A program made the position numbers and the translations under genes. From NCBI GenBank assembly GCA_023431345.1, contig JAEYWK010000243.1:1-20728 (forward strand): DNA of 20,728 nt. The letters run 5' to 3'. This document shows, piece by piece, positions 12,426 through 20,728 of this stretch. Under the pieces are notes generated by a model. It worked only from the letters and a program-made list of their open reading frames with translations, searched no databases and was not told the DNA's origin. Every line of letters starts with the position of its first letter. Within the stretch, counting starts at the first letter, position 1. The stretch is from Pseudomonadota bacterium. Its GTDB lineage: Bacteria > Myxococcota_A > Polyangia > Polyangiales > Polyangiaceae.

Positions 12426-13631
12426 GTGGTCGCCTTTCGTCGCGCCGGTCGAGTTTCCAAGCAAAGCTGCTCGCACACGACCTGGGCTCTACTCGGGTCC
12501 GCGTTCATCATTGGGGCTTGCTCGCGTTCGAGCACCAACAGCAGTGCGCAGGGCAGCGCCAGCGCGAGACCCGCCATTGGCTGTGTGAAACAGCTGGTCG
12601 GCAACAGCGGCTTTGCGTGTGCCTTGACGGCCCGAGGCGAGGTTTGGTGCTGGGGCGACCCGGGGCGTATGTCGATTTTGGCCGAGCCGAGGCAGCTGCC
12701 TGAGTGGGAGCCGTGGAGGGTAGCCAGCTTGCCGGCTTCGGCGACGAGGCTGTTCGTGGACGAGGCTGACAGCGTATGCGCCACATCAGCCGACGCGAGC
12801 CTCTGGTGTGTCGCCGGCAACGGGCGCGGACAGCTGCGGTTTCCGCCCAGCGAGGGTTACTCTCGAACCGCGTCGCAGCATCCGGAGCTGCGCAACGTGA
12901 AGCAAGTCGAGTTTGGCGGCCGGTGCGTGCTGGGTACCGAAGGCCTGCGCTGCTGGAGCGACGATGACCATAAAGTCACCCCCGTAACCTCCCTGCCGGC
13001 GCCAGCTGCCGACCTGGTGGGCGGGGTCGACTTCGCTTGTGTGCGGCTGCAAGACGGCTCGGTTTGGTGCCGCGGCAGCCACCTGCGCTCTCAGATTGGC
13101 TACGTACCAGGGCCTGCCGACCCGCCAGGGCCGAACCCGTGGGTGGTGACCACCTTCGTTCGGCTGCCAGAGCTCGCCGGTGTGAAGCAGCTCGCCAGCA
13201 GCGGGCGACACACGTGCGCGCTGGACCGCGAGGGCCGGGTTTGGTGCTGGGGCGAGAATGAACGGGGCCAAATCGGCAAAGGCGACCTTTCGCGCTGCCA
13301 GTGGGAGAGCGGAAAAGGCTTTGTGTGTTCGCCCGAGGAAGGACGCCGTCCCACCCTCGTGAAGGGGCTGCCGCCTATCGACAGCATCGCGCTTGGAAGC
13401 ACTACCTCATGCGGGGTCACACGGGAGGGCTATGTTTGGTGCTGGGGCTCGCTCCCTGAGCCGAGGCCGAAACCCGTCAACATCCCGACGCCGGAGCCGG
13501 TTGCAAGCGTCATAGAGGGCGGCGCGCCACTCTGTTTGTTGTATCGCAGCGGACGCGTCGGATGTTGGCGCTATGGCGACCTACGTCGGGGCGCCCCCGA
13601 AGACGTGAAGCTCGACTGCACCACGAGGTAA
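12426..13631 (+). CDS. RCC1-repeat lipoprotein B
   Basis: A 401-aa lipoprotein is predicted. The GTG at 12426 follows GAAGGG by about 5 bases. It gives a good signal peptide: basic start, hydrophobic core ALLGSAFIIG, lipobox IGAC with Cys32, then a Ser-rich linker. Earlier in-frame starts back to 12147 would overlap the amidase gene and spoil the signal. At least six blades follow, each with paired Cys. Examples are FACALTARGEVWCWG (63-77), FACVRLQDGSVWCRG (203-217), HTCALDREGRVWCWGENERG (262-281) and SCGVTREGYVWCWG (328-341). It is divergent from the amidase across 118 bases and is a paralogue of RCC1 lipoprotein A. The 3' end is convergent with the 979-aa gene, 23 bases apart. Confidence 0.88.
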   Translation: MVAFRRAGRVSKQSCSHTTWALLGSAFIIGACSRSSTNSSAQGSASARPAIGCVKQLVGNSGFACALTARGEVWCWGDPGRMSILAEPRQLPEWEPWRVASLPASATRLFVDEADSVCATSADASLWCVAGNGRGQLRFPPSEGYSRTASQHPELRNVKQVEFGGRCVLGTEGLRCWSDDDHKVTPVTSLPAPAADLVGGVDFACVRLQDGSVWCRGSHLRSQIGYVPGPADPPGPNPWVVTTFVRLPELAGVKQLASSGRHTCALDREGRVWCWGENERGQIGKGDLSRCQWESGKGFVCSPEEGRRPTLVKGLPPIDSIALGSTTSCGVTREGYVWCWGSLPEPRPKPVNIPTPEPVASVIEGGAPLCLLYRSGRVGCWRYGDLRRGAPEDVKLDCTTR

Positions 13632-13654
13632 GAGCGGCGCGAAAGACCGCCGCG

Positions 13655-16594
13655 TTAGCGACCGAAGATCCTCGCGGCCAGGATGGCGTTGACGACGATA
13701 TCTACCCGCCGCCATTTGTGATACTCGGTGGCGTCCTCGCGCTGCACGTCCGCTTTCGATACCCCTGACGCATAGGGGTCGTGGAGGCCGCCGCCACCCT
13801 TCGCGACGGGTTGCAGCGACGGCCCGCGCCCCGCCCCAACCGGAGCGCGATGATCCTTGTCCGCGTCCACCACCCCCTCGCCCGGTTGACCGATGGTGGC
13901 GGTCAAGTAGTCGTCCGCCGCTTTCGCGCGGTTCTGCGACAACAGCTTGTTGGGACCATCCGGGTCGGATTTTTGAGCTTTGAACTCCGGCGAGCTGAAC
14001 CCGGAGCACAGGTACCAGCCTCCCAGCTCGAACAGGTGCCGGTAGAGCGCGATGCGACGATCGAGCCCCGTGAGCTGCGTGGTCTGAATCCGCGAGTCAT
14101 TTTTCTCGAAAGCGATGAAGGGAGCATCGAGCGTCGGGTTCGCGGGCACTACCTGATCGGGAATGATTGGCATGTCCGACCCCGGCGGAGGAACCGCCTT
14201 CGGATTGCCGAGCCGAATCATGATTCCGCCGCTTTCGGAAGCGGCCGCGATCGCGGCTTGTGCATTCACGATCTTCCCTTCCTCGACCCCCTCCAGGAAT
14301 TCTTTCGGGTCTGCGACCTTCGCGTCGAACGTTACGAAGTCCTCCACGATCGCCGATAGTACGACGGCGGGTTTGGTGATGCGAGGAATGCGTACGCTGA
14401 ACAGCGCCGACGAGGGACTGATGGCCGTGGCCTCGAACGGACCTACGACGCCGGATACGCCCGCGGAGACGGCCGCCACCGAGAAGCTGACCGGTGGAAT
14501 GTTCGTCCATTCTGCGGCTGCAATGTCGATGAATGACTGGACTTGGCAGCTCGGCGGAGCTCCGCCTGCAGAGCCGCCGCTTGCCGGCTTTCCCAGCGCG
14601 ACTTTCACGCCGAACGCCCCTGAGACGCCAATGAAGCCACCCAGAAAGCCCAGCGTGTAGTCGTCCTTTTGCTTGCTGGGATCCGCGGACGTACGGGTCA
14701 CGACGCACGTGAATCCGCCGACGGCAGCTCCCAACACCACCGTTAGGCCGATCTCCACCGCTTTGAAGTCGAACTTGTAGGTGAACTCGCCACCGCCCAG
14801 CGCTCCTAGGTCGCGCAGCACGCCGCCGTTCGTCCCGCTGACCGCGTCGTTGATCGCTGCTTGCTCGGTTGAGGTGAGATTTCGACCCGCGTCCACCTTC
14901 GCCTTCTCCAGCAGATTGCTGCGGTGGGTTTCGCCGATGTCCAAGAGCCACTCCTGCAGGGTCTTCTCGTCCCCTGCGAAATCGGGGAGGCGGGTACTAC
15001 GCGATAGGTTCTGTACCACCGAGAGGCCCTCGGCCCGATACTCCGCCGGCAGCGAATTCAACAACGCATCGAGCAGCTTGCCGACGTTGTCGAACTCCTG
15101 TGCCACGATCACCGCGCTGCTGCGGAACTGGGAAAAACGCTGGATCGCGCGGCCCAAGCGGCCGTCGTCGAGCCGTCCCCCGAACGCGCGCCAGCCGCCG
15201 TGCGGCAACGGTTCCACGTGAGAACGGATGAAAGCGTCTATCTGACTCGGTGAGACCTGCTTACTCGCCGCCAAATGTCTGAGCACGACCCACGGCAGGC
15301 GCGAGCGACTCGCGACGCGTTTGAAGACGCCGAGCGTGGCGTTTTCGTTCGGAGCTCGCAAATGCAGACCCGGGGCGTCGTTGAGGAACGAGCGCCGGCT
15401 GAACAATACCTCGATGGTCAACGGATCCGAGCTGCTCATCACCTCCAGGTCACCGAGCAGTACCGGCACGTCGTCACTCGGATCAGCGCTCTCCTGGCTG
15501 ACGAACAACTTGTCGGGGTCCAGTCGGTCTTTACCGACGTCGAGCGCCCAGAAGGTGAAGTTCTTCGTCGGGAAAGTGCTGGATTCGGCGGTCACCAGAC
15601 AGGCGCGCTGCGTCAGCGGCACTTTGTCGTCCCCAATACCCGTGAACTTTTGGCCGAAGCCAATCGCGCTGTAGGGCAGGTACCACGCGACGAGTGACTG
15701 CCCCGCTTGGGAAATCCACAACGAGGCGGGCGCGACGTAGTCGAACGAAGACGTGTCCACCCCCTCGGCCTGCAGCTCGTAGCGACCCGTGAGGTCGAGA
15801 GTGGCCCGACGGTTACTGAAAGGAGCCGTGCCCGTGTCGCTGGGAGCCGTCCCGCCGGGGCGGGTGAGGGCTTCCTGGGCGGCGACGACGTGAAGAATGA
15901 CGCCGCGGCTGCGTACACCTTTGAGCTTCCCTACTGCATTGTCGAGCGCATTGAGCGACGAGAGGATGATGGTGCCGGCCTTGAGCGATCGCTGAGCGGC
16001 CGGCACGACGATCCGAACCGCTAGCAGGCGCGGTGACGACAGCGTGGGCAGATCCTGCTTGTCGATGCCGAAGCGGCCGATCACCTGACGTCGCAACGTG
16101 CCCGTGCCGAAATTGCCTAATTCGTCTCGCCTGGCGAACATCTCCAAGGCGATCGAGAACAGCGAATTGCGCGAGCTCTGCAGAGCGCCGATCAAGTCGT
16201 TGACGAACCAGATACCAGTGCCGCTGGCTTTTGCTGTCGCCAGTTCCGCCTTGGTCGACAACCGTTGCAGATTGAAGTCCACCACCGCCAATACGCCGTT
16301 ACCCGGGCTGGGCGTCGGCGAGAGGAAGGCTTGCGGCAAGATCATGCGTTGCTGCGGCCCTCCGGCTTGGTCTTCGCGTCCGCTGAAGAAGTCGGGCCCG
16401 ACTTCGAAGTTGATGACGTCATTGTTGGCGTCCGACTTCGCGGATTGGTCCTCAATGTAGCGGTCGAAGTCGTAGACCACCAGCCGCAGCTGAGTCTTCG
16501 GCGCGAGCAATTGATCCTCGCCCAAGTCGAGCGTGACCGAGAGCTTTGCTTTCTGACTACCCAAGATGAGCGAGCGGGGTTGAACGATGATCAC
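13655..16594 (-). CDS. Large protein with C-terminal OmpA-like domain
   Basis: The 979-aa protein starts with GTG at 16594, overlapping the stop of the upstream gene as GTGA, so translation is probably coupled. No signal peptide is seen. Residues 1-600 are unrecognised. Around 615-670 there are two Gly-rich hydrophobic stretches (LTVVLGAAVGGFTCVV and GFLGGFIGVSGAFGVKVALG) that could be a membrane hairpin. A beta-rich part follows. Residues about 830-970 look like a degenerate OmpA-like peptidoglycan-binding domain, with LSQNRAKAADDYL near 885 and RRVDIVV near 963. The usual GHTD motif is not obvious: the equivalent region reads GGWYLCSGFSS. It probably works with the upstream OmpA protein. 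Function is unknown. Confidence 0.8.
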   Translation of the reverse strand: MIIVQPRSLILGSQKAKLSVTLDLGEDQLLAPKTQLRLVVYDFDRYIEDQSAKSDANNDVINFEVGPDFFSGREDQAGGPQQRMILPQAFLSPTPSPGNGVLAVVDFNLQRLSTKAELATAKASGTGIWFVNDLIGALQSSRNSLFSIALEMFARRDELGNFGTGTLRRQVIGRFGIDKQDLPTLSSPRLLAVRIVVPAAQRSLKAGTIILSSLNALDNAVGKLKGVRSRGVILHVVAAQEALTRPGGTAPSDTGTAPFSNRRATLDLTGRYELQAEGVDTSSFDYVAPASLWISQAGQSLVAWYLPYSAIGFGQKFTGIGDDKVPLTQRACLVTAESSTFPTKNFTFWALDVGKDRLDPDKLFVSQESADPSDDVPVLLGDLEVMSSSDPLTIEVLFSRRSFLNDAPGLHLRAPNENATLGVFKRVASRSRLPWVVLRHLAASKQVSPSQIDAFIRSHVEPLPHGGWRAFGGRLDDGRLGRAIQRFSQFRSSAVIVAQEFDNVGKLLDALLNSLPAEYRAEGLSVVQNLSRSTRLPDFAGDEKTLQEWLLDIGETHRSNLLEKAKVDAGRNLTSTEQAAINDAVSGTNGGVLRDLGALGGGEFTYKFDFKAVEIGLTVVLGAAVGGFTCVVTRTSADPSKQKDDYTLGFLGGFIGVSGAFGVKVALGKPASGGSAGGAPPSCQVQSFIDIAAAEWTNIPPVSFSVAAVSAGVSGVVGPFEATAISPSSALFSVRIPRITKPAVVLSAIVEDFVTFDAKVADPKEFLEGVEEGKIVNAQAAIAAASESGGIMIRLGNPKAVPPPGSDMPIIPDQVVPANPTLDAPFIAFEKNDSRIQTTQLTGLDRRIALYRHLFELGGWYLCSGFSSPEFKAQKSDPDGPNKLLSQNRAKAADDYLTATIGQPGEGVVDADKDHRAPVGAGRGPSLQPVAKGGGGLHDPYASGVSKADVQREDATEYHKWRRVDIVVNAILAARIFGR

Positions 16595-19500
16595 GACGTG
16601 GTGTCTCCAGCCTCAGACGAGCCCTGCGAAATGATCGCGGCGAAACCGCCGATCTCGTCGGGTTGAACCGACACGCCGAACGCGTACTCGCGACCACGCG
16701 CGCTGAAGCTGAGCTGATACGAGCCTACTTCGCCCACGAAGTCTGCGGAGCCGAATTGGCTCGTGGTCAGGGAGATTTTGACCGCGAGCTGCCCGGTCTC
16801 GTCGTCGACCTTGGTCATGCTCGCGGTTACGCCGCCAATGACGACCAACTGGGGATCGAACAGGCGAATGGGAAAGGCCGTCGGCTCGTCCTTAAGCTCA
16901 AGCCCCGTGGCCCGACACCAGCGTACGTAAGTCGGGCTTTCGATACGCGTGGATGGCACCACCGTCTCGGGAGCCGGTACCACGGGTTGATCGAAGGCGA
17001 ACACGTCGACCCGACGATTGGTGCCAGACAATTGTCCGTCCAGATCGTCGGGGACGGCGTCTGCCGAAAAGCCGCGCGGAGGGTTCCACGAACCGGCCGA
17101 GACGCAGCGAATGCGGTCCGCGGCGACGGGGCGCGTGCCCATGAGCTCGAAGTAGCGATCGATCAGGAGCGAAAGCGTATCGATGTCGCAGCCATAGTCG
17201 ACGTCCAGCGCGCCGCTGTCGAGCTGGAATCTACCCAAGGCGGCGCGTGTAATGTCCCCGGGATAGTCGTCCACCATCCCAACGTAGCAGCGCTCTTCGC
17301 CGATTCGGACGGCGCTCAACATCCACTGCACTTCTTCCCAATTCCAGACCTTGATCGGATCTGGCTGGTTGAAGCGCCGCAAGAAAAAGTCCTTGTCCTG
17401 ACGTAGCAACGCCGAGACCGCCTCGGCGCGTCCGAGCGCGAGCTTTTCGTTCTCGTCGTTGAGGAGTGAATGATCGGTGTGGCCGGCGATGACCAAGCGA
17501 GCGTGACCTTCGGTCGCGAGCTTCGCCATTTGGCGGAGCACGGGCAGAGCGCTGGGCTTTGGAAATGTACGCCCGTTCGAAAAACGCGTGGGCAGCCGCG
17601 ACGCTTTGATCGGCAACAGTTGCAGCGTCTCGGGGTTCACCGGCTGCGGCTCGTGCAAGAAGCTACCCGGCAAGTAGATGTCGCTCAGATCCAGCGGCGC
17701 GTCGAGGTCCGGCTTGTCCCTGGCGTCGAAGAACAGCACCTCGACGCGACGGTTGGCGGCGCTGCGAATGCCGTCACGCCCCAGCTCGTCGATCGGGTAA
17801 CGCTCTCCGAAACCCAGCGAGCGCTTGTCCTCGTCGACGAAGTTGAGCGACGCGCGGTACTCGTTCAGCAAGTCGCGGTCACCGTCCAAAATTTCCGCGA
17901 TTTGCCCTTCGAACAGGTCGAACACTGCCGCCCAGGTCAGAGCGCCAAAAGCGCCGTCGACGCCGAGTGGCGGGGCCAGCGTATTCCCACCGCGATCGCT
18001 GGCGTTGTACGCGTCCTGAAACGCCCGCACCGCTTTGTCTGCGTTTCCGCCGAAGCGCTTTGGCGCACACGCGAAACCAAGGCATGAATCGGCCCAATCC
18101 AACACGCGTGACTGATCCGCCTTTACGTGTCGAGCGTCGCAGGTCTTGCTGAACGAGTCGCGATCACCTACGAGCAGCGCGAGCACGCTGAGGGCGCGTT
18201 GCTCGCTCAGTGGGTCGTTGACTTTGGCGTCCGCCGTGGTGTCGGTGTGGCCCGCCACCAGCACGAGCTTGTCCGGATAGCAGAACGCGAAGCGGAGGGC
18301 TGCGGCCACGTCCGTCAAGGCCGAGGGACCCCTGGTTGGAACGCCGCTAGCGCCAGGCTCGCAAGGTTGGGGCAGCGGGACAGCGCTGTTGGTGTCGAAG
18401 AGCACGTCCTCGAACTCCACGAGCTGGAGCTTCGTCCCTGCCGCGTCGATCACGAGGTCATGAACCTCGACCGCCCGCTCCCGCCATTTGGGATACACCG
18501 TGCTGGCAGGCGGGGAGTTCTTTCCCGGCGGCGGCGGGGTGATACCGAACTCGGCGTCGAAGAAGAAGAGCTCCACACGGCGGTCGATATGGTCTGCTTT
18601 TTCGTCGGCCGGAGCAGCGTCCAGGGTCGCGCCGCGGTCGTCGAGCGGGAAGTTTTCGCCGCAGCCGTGGGCGACTGCCTCGACCTCACCCACGAAGTCT
18701 TGCAGGGAGGTCCCGTCGAGCGACATGTACTCCGCGATCAGGGCGTGGCGCGTGTCTTTGCCGGCTTTGCCGTCGACCTTTAGCTTGCGGGTGCGCTGAA
18801 AGAACGACACCTCGTCTTCCTTCGGCAACTTGGACTTGAAGTCCGGAAGCGCGATGATCATCAAATGGTCTTCGACCTTGCCCCAGCGTTTGTTTGGATC
18901 GTCGTGACTGTAGAACTCAAACCACGCCTCTACGTCGTCGCGTAGATAGGCGATGGTTGCCTCCGCGCGCTCCAACGAGAGCTTGTCGTTGTAGGCAAGC
19001 CCACCCCGTGTGTCGGCGTGCCCCACGACTAGCAGCTTGCAGGGGGCGTTGTCCGAATACAGCTTCCGCAACTGGCGAACGCTGGGCAGGGCCGTCGGCA
19101 GCAAGAAGCTTTTGTTGACGTTGAAGAACCCGTGCAGGCGCGCCAACACGGAGCGCGGAACGGCGCCGAGCATCCGCACTTGGGGCTCGCCCTCGGCCGC
19201 GTCGAGCACGACGAGCGAGCTGTCCACGACGTCCATCGCCCGGTCCGGGTCGCCCTCCTCGAAGAAGTCCAGACCCAGAGACAGCTGATAATCGCCAGGA
19301 AAGACGTCCTCGTGCAGCAATCGTCCGACGTCGTCCGTGGTCCCTTCAAACGTTCGAGGACCCGTGATCTGGTAGCTGCGATTGGCGTGCCGAGCGCGGC
19401 CGCTCTTGTCGAATAACTCGACGAACAGCTTGCCGGGCGGTGGTTTGATCACGACGGTGTTGGGCAACTCGGCCTTCAACGCGAACGGGCCGAGGGCAGA

Positions 19501-20316
19501 GCCGCGGAAGACGACCTCCTTCGAATTGGACTCCTTCGGCGGCTTGCCGGGGCGGAAGCTCGCCCAGCGAGGGTCGAGCACCTTTTCGAGCGACTCTGGA
19601 TCGAGGAGCGAAACGTCGGCGCTACTGGCCTGCACGCCCTCGAGCAGCGCGACGCCGGCAGGGTTGGTGCTTCGGGTTTGGGCACCGTCCGCTGTGAACT
19701 CGGCGTCGATGCCCGAGATGGCTTTGCCTACCTCGTCGACCAAGCGCACTTCGAAAGAGTGGGTGCCGGATTCGCGGGGAGCGGGCCGCAAAGGCGGAAG
19801 GTCGGGCACGCTGGTGTCACGGCGCTCGGTGAGCGAGGCGACCAGCTGGCGTTCGACAACGAGGCGGCCGGCGAGCAACTCTTGTTCAAGTCGGGCAGCG
19901 ACGCCGCCGAAGGCAGTGTCCAGCGGGCTGCGGTCATCGAGGTCACTCGCGAAACCGAAGGCGCGTCCGAGCCCGGGACCTTCACCGTCGAGAAGCCGTA
20001 CGAGCTGCCGTACTGCCCGCACGACTCCGGGATCGCCCATGTCGATGCCGAAGCGGAGTTGACTGGCAGCCCACCGCGCCAGCTCGAGCTGCTCACCGAC
20101 GGGGCGCGCACCACCGCGTTGAACCCGCACGGTGAGGTCCTCGAAGGGGGTCCTCACGACCACCGCGTCAACGCCCAGCGTCACGGGGCCCACGTTAGAC
20201 GCTGGGGCGTCCGGGTAGAAGAGCGGGGTGGGCGCCTGCTTAGTAGGAAATACATCGACTTGTGTGGTGCGTCCCGTCGGGCCACCGGGCCGCTTGGGTC
20301 GCGGCCGTGTTGCCAC
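16591..20316 (-). CDS. Giant protein with three split OmpA domains
   Basis: From a GTG at 20316 this is about 1241 aa. The frame stays open to 20649, but base composition by codon position stops fitting above about 20340, so I favour the shorter form. No ribosome-binding site is strong. An Ig-like module lies near 185-240 (THSFEVRLVDEVGKAISGID), and another beta part near 290-350. Three OmpA domains follow: about 395-590 (VVGHADTRG to RRVELFFFD), 635-865 (LVAGHTDTT to NRRVEVLFFD) and 910-1110 (VIAGHTDHS to NRRVDVFAFD). Each has its GH-[AT]-D motif and its RRV motif about 100 or more residues further apart than normal. In at least the first two, the gap holds a PG_binding_1-like piece (FQRTRKLKVDGKAGKDTRHA; LGVDGAFGALTWAAV). 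The C-terminal 130 residues are a beta-rich domain. It is coupled to the 979-aa gene downstream. It probably anchors to peptidoglycan. Confidence 0.85.
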   Translation of the reverse strand: MATRPRPKRPGGPTGRTTQVDVFPTKQAPTPLFYPDAPASNVGPVTLGVDAVVVRTPFEDLTVRVQRGGARPVGEQLELARWAASQLRFGIDMGDPGVVRAVRQLVRLLDGEGPGLGRAFGFASDLDDRSPLDTAFGGVAARLEQELLAGRLVVERQLVASLTERRDTSVPDLPPLRPAPRESGTHSFEVRLVDEVGKAISGIDAEFTADGAQTRSTNPAGVALLEGVQASSADVSLLDPESLEKVLDPRWASFRPGKPPKESNSKEVVFRGSALGPFALKAELPNTVVIKPPPGKLFVELFDKSGRARHANRSYQITGPRTFEGTTDDVGRLLHEDVFPGDYQLSLGLDFFEEGDPDRAMDVVDSSLVVLDAAEGEPQVRMLGAVPRSVLARLHGFFNVNKSFLLPTALPSVRQLRKLYSDNAPCKLLVVGHADTRGGLAYNDKLSLERAEATIAYLRDDVEAWFEFYSHDDPNKRWGKVEDHLMIIALPDFKSKLPKEDEVSFFQRTRKLKVDGKAGKDTRHALIAEYMSLDGTSLQDFVGEVEAVAHGCGENFPLDDRGATLDAAPADEKADHIDRRVELFFFDAEFGITPPPPGKNSPPASTVYPKWRERAVEVHDLVIDAAGTKLQLVEFEDVLFDTNSAVPLPQPCEPGASGVPTRGPSALTDVAAALRFAFCYPDKLVLVAGHTDTTADAKVNDPLSEQRALSVLALLVGDRDSFSKTCDARHVKADQSRVLDWADSCLGFACAPKRFGGNADKAVRAFQDAYNASDRGGNTLAPPLGVDGAFGALTWAAVFDLFEGQIAEILDGDRDLLNEYRASLNFVDEDKRSLGFGERYPIDELGRDGIRSAANRRVEVLFFDARDKPDLDAPLDLSDIYLPGSFLHEPQPVNPETLQLLPIKASRLPTRFSNGRTFPKPSALPVLRQMAKLATEGHARLVIAGHTDHSLLNDENEKLALGRAEAVSALLRQDKDFFLRRFNQPDPIKVWNWEEVQWMLSAVRIGEERCYVGMVDDYPGDITRAALGRFQLDSGALDVDYGCDIDTLSLLIDRYFELMGTRPVAADRIRCVSAGSWNPPRGFSADAVPDDLDGQLSGTNRRVDVFAFDQPVVPAPETVVPSTRIESPTYVRWCRATGLELKDEPTAFPIRLFDPQLVVIGGVTASMTKVDDETGQLAVKISLTTSQFGSADFVGEVGSYQLSFSARGREYAFGVSVQPDEIGGFAAIISQGSSEAGDTTS

Positions 20317-20340
20317 CGGGGGCAGCAGCCCTGCCGCTGA

Positions 20341-20728
20341 GTGTAGAGCTTGCTTCGCTGACGCGGGACGTTGCAGCCCGCGCTGGCAGAGGGGTGGCTC
20401 CCAAGGAACTCTCGGTGGTCGTATCGGAAGACGAACTCGCTCGCGACCTCGCCTACCAACGCTCTGTCCGTGCGTGTCCGAGCCCAGAATTCGCACACCA
20501 TGCCGCGATCGCCTTCTCGAACTACGAGCTCTACCTGCGCAAGGTGTTCTGGGTAGGCGAGTCACTGTCGTGGTCGCTCGGGCGTCACCGGAGATGCCGT
20601 CCGCGCGTAGGCAATTTAAGCGGGGGTGGGGCGAGATGGCAGTCGCCACTCCTACCCTCCCAAGACCCAGTGAGCCCTCCCCAACGACCTGGTCACCGGT
20701 GCTGCGGCCGCCCCAACCGTAGGAGTCG
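20341..20728 (+). pseudogene. Possible plus-strand coding remnant at the window edge
   Basis: A plus-strand frame from about 20341 reads SVELASLTRDVAARAGRGVA, PKELSVVVSEDELARDLAYQ, then AAIAFSNYELYLRKVFW to about 20570. First and third codon positions are GC-rich and the second is about half AT, as in real genes here. The minus-strand frame over the same stretch has a poor pattern and unnatural Arg/Pro-rich protein. Beyond 20575 the frame stays open to the end but looks non-coding. I do not recognise the family and see no good start. It may be a decayed gene. Confidence 0.3.

Noticed and set aside
16663..17406. Plus-strand open frames over the OmpA genes (also at 13781-14359, 17470-18087, 18127-18783 and 19678-20340)
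   Set aside because: They are antisense shadows of clearly coding minus-strand genes with good domain content. They show no recognisable motifs of their own.
20317..20649. N-terminal extension of the triple OmpA protein
   Set aside because: The 111-residue stretch is Arg/Pro-rich without domain features. Its third codon positions are about half AT, unlike the rest of the gene.

Overview
The window is about 20.7 kb of high-GC bacterial DNA. Codon positions are GC-rich at the third base, and the gene families present (RCC1-repeat lipoproteins, very large OmpA/peptidoglycan-binding proteins, DUF559 nucleases, four-helix-bundle proteins) are common in Myxococcota. I therefore infer a myxobacterium-like host. 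This is a judgement from family content, not a database result.

Layout. Positions 1-2760 hold the 3' end of an unidentified gene, a decayed IS701-family transposase, and a divergent aldo-keto reductase / TetR-regulator pair with a clear palindromic operator between them. Positions 2840-8250 are a mosaic array of duplicated and mostly broken pieces. It has four DUF559 copies on the plus strand, of which only the one at 6552-6917 is intact. It has three four-helix-bundle copies on the minus strand, of which only 3059-3466 is uninterrupted. Two copies of the 3' end of rpoC are present with their presumed terminator hairpin, three copies of a structured 'hinge' sequence, and two blocks of GATCGG/GATCCC hexamers mixed with strong hairpins. 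A Fic-family gene and a small upstream partner gene sit inside this array. A broken SNF2 helicase C-terminus (8247-8760) and a probable OmpA scrap close the array.

Positions 9017-20316 are a well-preserved cell-envelope region. It has a 362-aa Ig-like protein overlapping an RCC1 lipoprotein, a minus-strand amidase with a C-terminal peptidoglycan-binding domain, a second RCC1 lipoprotein, and a translationally coupled minus-strand pair: a protein of about 1240 aa with three OmpA domains and a 979-aa protein with a C-terminal OmpA-like domain. Together they look like a peptidoglycan-directed set, possibly effectors or wall-anchored factors with envelope lipoproteins as partners. That functional link is inference.

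The most interesting signals are the rpoC-tail / DUF559 / four-helix-bundle mosaic, the hexamer-plus-GNA-loop hairpin arrays, the Fic gene with an apparent CG-dinucleotide frameshift, and the triple OmpA protein whose OmpA domains each appear to be split by an insert, peptidoglycan-binding-like in at least two of the three.
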